Below, piece after piece: positions 57,370 through 64,000 of a stretch of 64,000 bases of DNA. Position numbers and translations under genes: made by a program. The DNA is from Spirochaetales bacterium Spiro_02 (GTDB taxonomy: Bacteria > Spirochaetota > Spirochaetia > Sphaerochaetales > Sphaerochaetaceae). Each line of letters opens with the position of its first letter. Position 1 is the first letter of the stretch. The notes beneath the pieces were generated by a model that did no database searches, was not told the DNA's origin, and saw only the letters and a list, made by a program, of their open reading frames with translations. The stretch covers positions 47,945-111,944 of the forward strand of contig LVBD01000068.1 in NCBI GenBank assembly GCA_001604275.1. The letters run 5' to 3'.

Positions 57370-59943
57370 TTAGTTGTCGAATAGTTTCATCAAGCGCTCA
57401 TAGGTCTTTCGTGCTACGCGAAGTTCATTGGGATGACTGCTACGATCAAGATCGTCGAGCAGCTGACCCAAGGAGTAGATCGATGTATCCAACGCTTCCA
57501 GCCCGTTCTTGTTCGCCTTGAACATGAACATACCGTTGCCGTTTGTGTCAAGTTCGATGAATCCGAGACGTCCTCGTTCCTTCTTCAGGCGACAGAGAGC
57601 CAGTATCCACATCAAGTTGTCGACCAGCAACGACGGGTCGGATGCTGAGAACTGACCGCTGGGAGGGGATTCCAAAATCCCTTTCTCCGTATCGACCTTT
57701 CCGTTCAGCTCAAGGATGTTGAAGAACTTGTCGCCATAGTGGATATATGATCCATGGTAGGCGAGCGCTGCAGAAAAATTCTTCGGACGACGCGATGCGT
57801 TCATGTTCTGGGTATACAGCCAGGAAAGATCCGACAGGGGAATCACGACGACAGGGTTTTTCTTCTTGCCGAAAAATTCCACTGGATAGGTTCTTCGGTA
57901 TACGGTGGCCGAAGGAGTCTGGGTTTCCGGTACCGTATCCCGGATCGTCGAAGCCCGCCCATCTTTGCCGGTTCGTCTTTTCTTCTCTTCGTCGCGGCGT
58001 TCGTCGCGTCTTGCCTCGCGCTCAATCCTTCTGGATTCGGCGTCATGCTTGCGGATCTCCAGCAACCTCGGACGAAGCATCGGGTCAATCTGATCAAGCC
58101 ATTCTTTCTTCAGCGGGCTGACGGACCGGGCGTACATCCGGCTGGTCTGGACGATTTCGCCGGCGATAATGAATTGTGGCGGTTCCCGAAACCAGGCTGA
58201 TCCAGGGTGGATGTATATTTGGTTCGCAGTCAGACTTTTGTACATGTTCCCTTTCGACCTGCAGCAGACGTACTGCAGCAGACCTGCGGCGAGGCAGCAG
58301 AGGTAGTCGTGCACGGATCCTCCGTGACTCAACGGAAAACCAAGCTCGCTGACGATTTCCGCAAGCTGTTCGTCCACATGCACGATTTCCGTCATGCTCT
58401 GCATGTCCAGATAGTTCCGTTTGCAGAATTTCTCCTTTGCGTCGGAAGAAGGAAGTTCGGAGAATTGCTTGAAAATCGACAGATAGGTGAGGAAGTCCCC
58501 ATACTCGGTGGTATTGAACGCTTTGTGAGCCTCTCTCGCCGCATCCTCTTCTCCTGGAGGCAGAACGAAAGGAGTTTTCGTCGATAGAAATGCGACGGCG
58601 ATCAACACTTCGTCGATGACATCGGGATAGTTGAGCATCCCTTCCACGATCACGCGGGAATGTCTGGGAAGCAACGGGAATCGTACCATCAACTCGCCGA
58701 TGGAGGTCAAGTGTCGATCTTTTCCGATAGCTTTGATGAATTTCAATGTCTCTTCCGCGCTGGCGATTGCACCGGCCTTCGGTCTGGTAATGAAAGGGAA
58801 CTTCTCGAAGTCATAGATTCCCAGATCGCTCATCCTCAGAACGACTTCGGACAGATCGGTCCGCAATATCTCTTCCGTCGTATATGAGAAACGCGTATCG
58901 AAATCGTGCTTGGAATAGAGGCGGTAGCAGGCCCCGGGAGCAGTACGCCCCGCACGTCCCTTGCGCTGCTCGCATGACGATTTGCTCACCGGTAGCGGAA
59001 CAAGCGACGATGTAAAGTCCTTCTGGTTGTAGAAATTCATTTTCGCCATGCCGCTGTCGATCACAGTGGTGATGCCATCTATGGTGATGCTCGTTTCAGC
59101 GATATTCGTAGCGACGACCACCTTCGTCCTGTCTTTCGGCGTCGGGATGAAGACACGTTCCTGTTCGTCCTTCGACAAACGTCCGTACAGCGGATATAGC
59201 ACCAGATGGCGCTTCACTTCGCAAGTATGCAACAATTGCATGCATGTCTTGATTTCGAATTCACCCGGAAGAAAAATCAGGATGTCTCCTGCCTTTTCCT
59301 TCACTCGAGAGACGACGATCCGTACGATCTGATCCATCATTTCATCGGAATTCCCCGCATGGACCTGCGGCATATAGAAGACCTCGACCGGGTGAATCCG
59401 GGCATCGATGCTGATGATCGGAGCAGAATCGAAAAACTGGGAGAATACGTTCGTATTGATCGTGGCGGAACTGATGATGACTTTGAAATCGGCCCGTTGG
59501 GAAAGCACACCCTTCAGAAGCCCAAGGATGAAATCGATGTTGAGGCTCCTTTCATGGGCCTCATCGACCAGCATGACCCCGTAGTTGCGTAGCAACGGAT
59601 CAGCCTTCAGTTCCTGAAGCAGGATTCCGTCGGTCATGACCTTGATCCGAGTGTTCCGGTCCGTCGTATCGGAAAATCGCATCTTGTAGCCGACCAGCGA
59701 CCCTTCCATATCCCCAAGCTGACGCTTGATATAGTCGCAGACGGACAAGGTCGCGATGCGTCGCGGTTGCGTAATGCCGACAGCCAGATCCGCAGTGTAG
59801 CCAGCCTCATGGAGGATGATCGGAAGCTGCGTCGTCTTGCCGCTTCCCGTCGGGCTTTCGACTACGATCACCTGGTGCGTTTCCAGTGCCGCAAGGATTT
59901 CCCGCCGGTGCTGGTAGACCGGCAACTGTTTCATGTTTTGCAA
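57370..59943 (-). CDS. DEAH-box RNA helicase (HrpA/HrpB-like)
   Basis: An 857-residue superfamily 2 helicase. Motif I is SPTGSGKTTQ (about 30-39), Ia TQPRRIAT, II DEAH, III SAT, V TNIAETSITIDG and VI QRKGRAGRTAPG, followed by the helicase-associated HA2 and OB-fold regions. A highly charged stretch (Glu/Arg/Lys, near 650-690) precedes a C-terminal domain of unknown type. TTG 59943 is chosen because AAGGA lies six bases before it; the ATG three codons on is too far from that box. It starts right after the hisS stop, so hisS and this gene form one operon. It probably remodels RNA or ribosomes. Confidence 0.87.
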   Translation of the reverse strand: MQNMKQLPVYQHRREILAALETHQVIVVESPTGSGKTTQLPIILHEAGYTADLAVGITQPRRIATLSVCDYIKRQLGDMEGSLVGYKMRFSDTTDRNTRIKVMTDGILLQELKADPLLRNYGVMLVDEAHERSLNIDFILGLLKGVLSQRADFKVIISSATINTNVFSQFFDSAPIISIDARIHPVEVFYMPQVHAGNSDEMMDQIVRIVVSRVKEKAGDILIFLPGEFEIKTCMQLLHTCEVKRHLVLYPLYGRLSKDEQERVFIPTPKDRTKVVVATNIAETSITIDGITTVIDSGMAKMNFYNQKDFTSSLVPLPVSKSSCEQRKGRAGRTAPGACYRLYSKHDFDTRFSYTTEEILRTDLSEVVLRMSDLGIYDFEKFPFITRPKAGAIASAEETLKFIKAIGKDRHLTSIGELMVRFPLLPRHSRVIVEGMLNYPDVIDEVLIAVAFLSTKTPFVLPPGEEDAAREAHKAFNTTEYGDFLTYLSIFKQFSELPSSDAKEKFCKRNYLDMQSMTEIVHVDEQLAEIVSELGFPLSHGGSVHDYLCCLAAGLLQYVCCRSKGNMYKSLTANQIYIHPGSAWFREPPQFIIAGEIVQTSRMYARSVSPLKKEWLDQIDPMLRPRLLEIRKHDAESRRIEREARRDERRDEEKKRRTGKDGRASTIRDTVPETQTPSATVYRRTYPVEFFGKKKNPVVVIPLSDLSWLYTQNMNASRRPKNFSAALAYHGSYIHYGDKFFNILELNGKVDTEKGILESPPSGQFSASDPSLLVDNLMWILALCRLKKERGRLGFIELDTNGNGMFMFKANKNGLEALDTSIYSLGQLLDDLDRSSHPNELRVARKTYERLMKLFDN

Positions 59944-59945
59944 AT

Positions 59946-61328
59946 TCAGTCCTTTCTGATCCGCTGCGCCACTTGTTGCAATGACAGCCCGGAACAGGTT
60001 TCTCTCGTCCGTAAATCCTTCAACGTGAACGTTCCTGCGTCATGTTCGTCGCTACCGCATGTCAATGCGAACGGGATATGGTTCGATTCGGCATATTTGA
60101 ACTGCTGGGAAATCTTTTTGTCCGCAAGGTACACATCGCAACGGATTCCCAGCTTTCGCAGCGCATCTCCGACCGAATGATACCATGGCCGGAGCGATTC
60201 CTCCATTACGACGACCAGAACGTCGGCAGAAGACCCCTCAGTCAGGATGCCACTGCCAAGTTCTTCCAGAGCCGAAAGCAATCGATCGAGACCGATCGAA
60301 GATCCTACGCCGGGTATCCGGTCCTTTGTATAAAGCGAAGCGAGATCGTTGTACCGGCCGCCGCTGCATACGGACCCGATGGAGGGAAGGTCATCGAGGA
60401 ACGTTTCATAGACGATCCCGGTATAGTAGTCCAGACCGCGTGTAATGGAAGGGTCGAGGACGAATTGCGACGCGATGCCGGCGGCCTCCAGCAATGAATA
60501 GATCGTACGCATCCGATGCGTATGTTCCTGCTCATTGCCAGCAAGTTCGCTCAGACGTTCGAGCCTTGCAAGGAACCCGTCCGACTCCTTCGGATTGATA
60601 TATGCCAGAATGTCGTCGGCCTTCTCGACGCTACCGGTCAGGTCAGTCAATTGCGACCGAACCGCTTCGGAACCGATCTTCCGCAATTTGTCGACGGTCC
60701 TCAACACCTCGACGGAATCATCCGACACTCCGAGATGCTCGAGGAAAGCGTTGAACAAACCCCGATGGGCGACATGGAACGTAACGTTTCCCAGGCCGAG
60801 CAGATCGAAGGAACTGCGCATCATGGACAGGATCTCGTAGTCCGCGGAGGGACTATCCACGCCAACGATGTCGAAATCGCACTGCATGAATTCACGGAAA
60901 CGGCCTTTCTGCGGGTTCTCTCCCCGCCAGACCTTGTTGATATGGAAGCGCTTGAACGGAAATACGATCTCATTCTTGTGGAGCGCGAGAAATCGCGCGA
61001 ACGGAACTGTCAGATCGAAACGCATGGCGACTTCTCGACCTCCGTTGTCAAGAAATCTGAATATCTGCTTGTCGGTTTCTCCGCCGCCTTTCCCCAGAAG
61101 CACTTCGGTATATTCCAGCACCGGAGTGTCGATCGGAACGAATCCGTAGGAAGAGAAGTTCCTCTCCAACGCATGGATGATTTCTTTCTTCTTGATTTCC
61201 TGGGCGGGCAAGGAATCCCGGAACCCTTTCAGTACTTTCGGTTCTATGATTGTTTTTTTTCCCGATGCGGACGCATTGTCCTGTGACTGCACGTCCGGAC
61301 GGGACGCTTGTCGAGTGATATTGCTCAT
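59946..61328 (-). CDS. hisS: Histidyl-tRNA synthetase
   Basis: A 460-residue class II synthetase. About 30 residues of Ser/Gln-rich extension precede the catalytic core, with motif 2 around FHINKVWRGENPQKGRFREF, the histidine-binding RGLDYYTG (HisA motif 1) and GGRYND, and a C-terminal anticodon-binding domain. ATG 61328 is selected because AGGAG lies nine bases before it; an in-frame codon seven residues earlier has no such site. A TATAAT -10 box is found upstream. The DEAH helicase follows on the same transcript. Confidence 0.95.
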   Translation of the reverse strand: MSNITRQASRPDVQSQDNASASGKKTIIEPKVLKGFRDSLPAQEIKKKEIIHALERNFSSYGFVPIDTPVLEYTEVLLGKGGGETDKQIFRFLDNGGREVAMRFDLTVPFARFLALHKNEIVFPFKRFHINKVWRGENPQKGRFREFMQCDFDIVGVDSPSADYEILSMMRSSFDLLGLGNVTFHVAHRGLFNAFLEHLGVSDDSVEVLRTVDKLRKIGSEAVRSQLTDLTGSVEKADDILAYINPKESDGFLARLERLSELAGNEQEHTHRMRTIYSLLEAAGIASQFVLDPSITRGLDYYTGIVYETFLDDLPSIGSVCSGGRYNDLASLYTKDRIPGVGSSIGLDRLLSALEELGSGILTEGSSADVLVVVMEESLRPWYHSVGDALRKLGIRCDVYLADKKISQQFKYAESNHIPFALTCGSDEHDAGTFTLKDLRTRETCSGLSLQQVAQRIRKD

Positions 61329-61372
61329 ACGAGGGGGCTCCTGTTGCATTTTCGTATCAATTAGTGTACACC

Positions 61373-61378
61373 ATTATA
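61373..61378 (-). promoter_or_regulatory. hisS: hisS -10 box
   Basis: A perfect TATAAT on the minus strand, about 45 bases before the hisS ATG. The -35 region is poor, so only this element is proposed. Confidence 0.4.
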
Positions 61379-61446
61379 GTAAACAAATCCTGTGGAAACT
61401 GCAATAAGGCCATCGTATGGTCCTTGTCGCGCATATTGAGTGATAC

Positions 61447-62838
61447 ATGCTGATACGATACAAACAAGACGATCTGGGGCACAGCGTTCCCATCGCCAAA
61501 ATCTATACGCCGGAAGAACATGGAATTGATTCCAGACTCATCGACAACGATGCGTTCTGGGTTGTGAAAAAACTACAGCAATCGGGTGCTGAAGCCTATA
61601 TCGTCGGCGGCGCCGTCAGGGATCTGATGTTGGGAAGAAAGCCGAAGGATTTCGACATCGCGACCAACGCCAGCCCTCGGCAGATCCAGAGAATGTTCTG
61701 GAATGCTCGGATCATCGGTAAACGGTTCAAGCTGGTTCATATCGTGTTTCGGGACAAGATTCTCGAAGTCTCCACGTTTCGTAGCGGAGAGGAGGCCGAA
61801 GATGGCAACAACAATATCTTCGGAACGATAGAACAGGATGCGAAGCGCCGGGATTTTTCCATCAATTCCTTCTATTTCGATCCTGTGACCGGGCAGTTGC
61901 TTGATTTCAATGATTCGCTTGAAGATTTCAAGAAGAAACGCATCCGGTCGCTGATTCCGCTCAATCTGACATTCAAGGAAGATCCCGTGCGGATGGTACG
62001 GGCTGTGAAATACTCGGTCACCACCGGGTTCAAGCTGAAGTTCGACGTCCGGCTGGCGATCAGAAAATATTCGAATGAACTTTCCAGAATTTCTTCGAGC
62101 AGACTTACCGAAGAGGTGAACAAGATACTTGCTTCGGGTTGCTCCGCCCAAATCTTCGAAGAGTTGCAGAAATATAAGCTACTGGTCTTCATGCTTCCGT
62201 GCTTTTCCATCTATTCGAACGTACCGCAAGTCAAGGAATCGTTACGGACACTCGATGAACAGGTCGAAGCTTCCCGTCGCGGGGAGCGGGAGGAGGTGTC
62301 GAGGGGCGACATGATCAAGGCTCTTGTCTCCTCTCTGATCGTCTTCGATGATTCGATCACGTCAGCCGACGAACGTTTCAAGGATACTTTCCGCCAGGTA
62401 AAAGTGCTGATCAGTCCGATCACGCCGAGCAACTACGAAATCGAGGTTGCCTGCGAGCACTTGCTGTCCGAGAAAGGATACAAGACCCCGCGAAACTGCG
62501 TCCGACAGCCCCGTGGCGCAAATGGGAAGCCGGTGCCGGTGAAGCGAAGGACTCCCCGTGTCGACGGGGCTCCGACGAGACAGCGGAACAAGAAAACGAA
62601 CAAGCCTGTGGTCGTGACATCGGGAGAACAGCAGGCGAACGCCGAAGGGCTTGCGGAATTGAAGCAAGCCTCCTCTGCCGCAGGGCAATCCGATACGATC
62701 GCGAGTCCTCCGAAAAGAAGACGCAGGAGAAGGGGAGGCAAGGCCCGAAGCTCGAACCACGGCGTTCCGGCTCCTCAGCAGGCTTCCGCCCCGTTGGCGG
62801 AACCGCCCGCCACCAGCGCAGAAGCGCATGACTTATAG
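61447..62838 (+). CDS. pcnB: PcnB-like poly(A) polymerase / tRNA nucleotidyltransferase with basic tail
   Basis: A 463-residue class II nucleotidyltransferase. The core (about 40-280) has VGGAVRDLMLG, KDFDIAT (metal Asp pair), RRDFSINSFYFD and EDPVRMVRAVKY. Unlike the enzyme at 40.9 kb it has no HD domain. From about 345 it carries a low-complexity tail rich in Lys, Arg, Pro and Ala, with the run RRRRRRGGK, as in poly(A) polymerases that bind RNA. 3' polyadenylation of RNA is therefore the likelier role. No good ribosome site precedes ATG 61447. Confidence 0.8.
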   Translation: MLIRYKQDDLGHSVPIAKIYTPEEHGIDSRLIDNDAFWVVKKLQQSGAEAYIVGGAVRDLMLGRKPKDFDIATNASPRQIQRMFWNARIIGKRFKLVHIVFRDKILEVSTFRSGEEAEDGNNNIFGTIEQDAKRRDFSINSFYFDPVTGQLLDFNDSLEDFKKKRIRSLIPLNLTFKEDPVRMVRAVKYSVTTGFKLKFDVRLAIRKYSNELSRISSSRLTEEVNKILASGCSAQIFEELQKYKLLVFMLPCFSIYSNVPQVKESLRTLDEQVEASRRGEREEVSRGDMIKALVSSLIVFDDSITSADERFKDTFRQVKVLISPITPSNYEIEVACEHLLSEKGYKTPRNCVRQPRGANGKPVPVKRRTPRVDGAPTRQRNKKTNKPVVVTSGEQQANAEGLAELKQASSAAGQSDTIASPPKRRRRRRGGKARSSNHGVPAPQQASAPLAEPPATSAEAHDL

Positions 62839-62846
62839 ACACCAGT

Positions 62847-63719
62847 CTAGGCCCACTCCTCAATTTCGATATTCACCGACGTAACGAATATGCCGCCGTA
62901 TTTTTCAAGCGAATCGGCGATGTATTCCTGGAGCTCTGCCAATGTAGATGAAATCTGATGCTTGATGGGAACGCGCAGCTTCACCGTCAGGGCATAGCCT
63001 TCCGGGTTTACCTTGACCTGCACTTTCTTTACCTTGATCATGTTGTCGAATTCATCGAGGCAGTGGATGACCATCTGTGTCAGCGCGACGTCGCTTACCG
63101 TGATCTTTCCATGTTTGCTGAATTCCGGTCTGACGATCGTCTTTTCGAACACCTTGTTCTTCTGCCAAGGCAAGTGCGCCTTGTTTTTGAAGAAGACACG
63201 CATCGAATCATAGACGATCTGCGGATAGTTCCTGGTGATTTCGATCGTGGGCACGGGAATCACATGCTTTCCTTCCGTGTAGCGGATCCGCATCGCAGTC
63301 TCGATTTCCTCTTTCGTCGCTATGTCCTCTATATGATACAACTTTTCCGGCTCCGGAAGGTTCAGGCGCAATGCGATCTTGTGGACCATTTTTTCGCTGG
63401 TTCCGATAATCAGGATCTTATGGTATTTCTCACGCTGAAGAGCATCCATGACTTGTCGCTGATGCTCGTCGTCGTCGAACAGAGCGGTCTTGACCGCGGT
63501 CAGGAAGTTCGGCTCGCGTTTGGCCGATCTACCGGCGAGGATCCTATCCCCTTTGATCAACAGTCCGTCGTCGATGATCAGTTCGATGTTGTGTTTTTCC
63601 GCTACGAGTTTCGATCGAAAACTTTTGCCGGTACCGCTCCTCCCGACGAGGGCATAGACTTTGACGCCTTTGATTTTCCAGAATGCGTAGCGGAAGATTC
63701 GATTCATACGAACAATCAT
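62847..63719 (-). CDS. P-loop ATPase fused to an Asp23/Gls24-like domain
   Basis: A 290-residue protein of unknown role. Residues 15-160 form a P-loop NTPase domain with Walker A GRSGTGKS (about 24-31), a DD pair soon after and ILIIGTSEK. Residues 185-290 resemble the Asp23/Gls24 (alkaline shock protein) fold: GKITVSD, then alternating beta strands (VKVNPEGYALTVKL), a helix and NIEIEEW. Asp23 proteins of Gram-positives are membrane-associated or envelope-stress proteins. ATG 63719 is chosen because AGGA lies eight bases before it; longer forms begin at ATG 63752 or TTG 63782. It converges on pcnB with eight bases between stops. Confidence 0.7.
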   Translation of the reverse strand: MIVRMNRIFRYAFWKIKGVKVYALVGRSGTGKSFRSKLVAEKHNIELIIDDGLLIKGDRILAGRSAKREPNFLTAVKTALFDDDEHQRQVMDALQREKYHKILIIGTSEKMVHKIALRLNLPEPEKLYHIEDIATKEEIETAMRIRYTEGKHVIPVPTIEITRNYPQIVYDSMRVFFKNKAHLPWQKNKVFEKTIVRPEFSKHGKITVSDVALTQMVIHCLDEFDNMIKVKKVQVKVNPEGYALTVKLRVPIKHQISSTLAELQEYIADSLEKYGGIFVTSVNIEIEEWA

Positions 63720-63852
63720 ATACTGATTCCTGGATTTTGAATACTGGCGCATATCGGGGTTCTTGCCAAGGACGACCCGCAAGAAGAAGGAAGCCGATCA
63801 TACGCAACGGAATCCAAATCAGCTACTGCTCCGCTAAAATACGGAAAAAATA

Positions 63853-63864
63853 GCGAAGCTTCGC
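63853..63864. repeat. 12-base palindrome GCGAAGCTTCGC
   Basis: A perfect palindrome about 135 bases upstream of the last gene in an AT-rich stretch. It could be an operator or part of a hairpin. The remaining bases from 63783 to the window end show no gene. Confidence 0.3.
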
Positions 63865-63953
63865 GACAATCGAAAAATCGATGAGTAGACACAACAGTGG
63901 AAATAAAACGTTAAAATAATGCAAAAAATCATTTTATGGAGCCTCTTGCAAAA

Positions 63954-63987
63954 TAGCAAAAGCTTGGTAATTTCTCCTATCCCAAGC
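63954..63987 (-). terminator. Possible terminator of a gene beyond the right edge
   Basis: On the minus strand GCTTGG/CCAAGC (63962-63967 and 63982-63987) with a 14-base loop is followed by TTTTGCTATTTT. It would end a minus-strand gene entering from outside the window. The stem is short, so the call is weak. Confidence 0.35.
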
Positions 63988-64000
63988 ACTCGGGAGAGCC

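Noticed and set aside
1..64000. CRISPR arrays, insertion sequences, prophage or rRNA genes
   Set aside because: No regularly spaced repeats, transposase or integrase motifs, or rRNA segments were found on either strand.

Overview
The window looks like one uninterrupted stretch of a spirochaete chromosome, roughly 50-55% GC by eye, standard code, read densely on both strands. No IS element, prophage, CRISPR array or rRNA gene is visible. Spirochaete signs are the neighbourhood of a PUR-domain gene, rnhB and a short smc (31 to 34 kb), groES separated from groEL and lying near a short sigma factor, a eukaryote-like IleRS, and hslU beside flhF. An anaerobic lifestyle is suggested by pyruvate,phosphate dikinase, a dehydratase-activase pair and a cysteine-rich TrpRS of the Fe-S type. 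My best guess is a member or relative of the Sphaerochaeta group. This is inferred from gene content, and the intact transpeptidase at 1.8 kb argues against typical free-living Sphaerochaeta.

Layout. 0-10 kb: the end of hslU, flhF, a divergent pair of class B PBP and degenerate LysM/M23 protein, secA, then murG-cvpA-holB running by overlap into an NtrB/NtrC-like pair (10.7-13.3 kb) and a DinG-type helicase. 15-18 kb: groES, an unknown 175-aa protein and a 292-aa sigma-70-family factor preceded by a consensus-perfect sigma-54 promoter. 18-31 kb: ppdK, tRNA-Thr, tsaD, apt, a GGDEF/EAL protein, tRNA-Gln, tRNA-Glu, an ABC-F ATPase, coaX, a tandem pair of M29 aminopeptidase-like genes and tRNA-Gly.

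30-41 kb: PUR protein, rnhB, smc, then a long information-processing cluster, ffh-rpsP-khpA-rimM-trmD-rplS-yraN-unknown-coaD-rpmF-acpP-rnc, meeting cca tail to tail. 42-64 kb: ileS, a lipoprotein, an FmdB-like protein, trpS, the dehydratase/activase pair, thiI and a cysteine desulfurase, aroB, pyk, a DEAH helicase with hisS, pcnB, and a P-loop/Asp23-like fusion.

Most notable points: (i) hslU is joined directly to flhF, the two ends of the large flagellar operon known from other spirochaetes, which looks like a deletion scar; (ii) a sigma-54 promoter drives a small sigma-70-family gene a few kb from a sigma-54 activator, recalling the Borrelia Rrp2-RpoN-RpoS cascade; (iii) several genes have -10 boxes placed so that their mRNAs would be leaderless; (iv) there are several pseudoenzyme candidates (M23, one of two M29 copies, GGDEF, the second ABC-F P-loop) and an SMC without a recognisable hinge.
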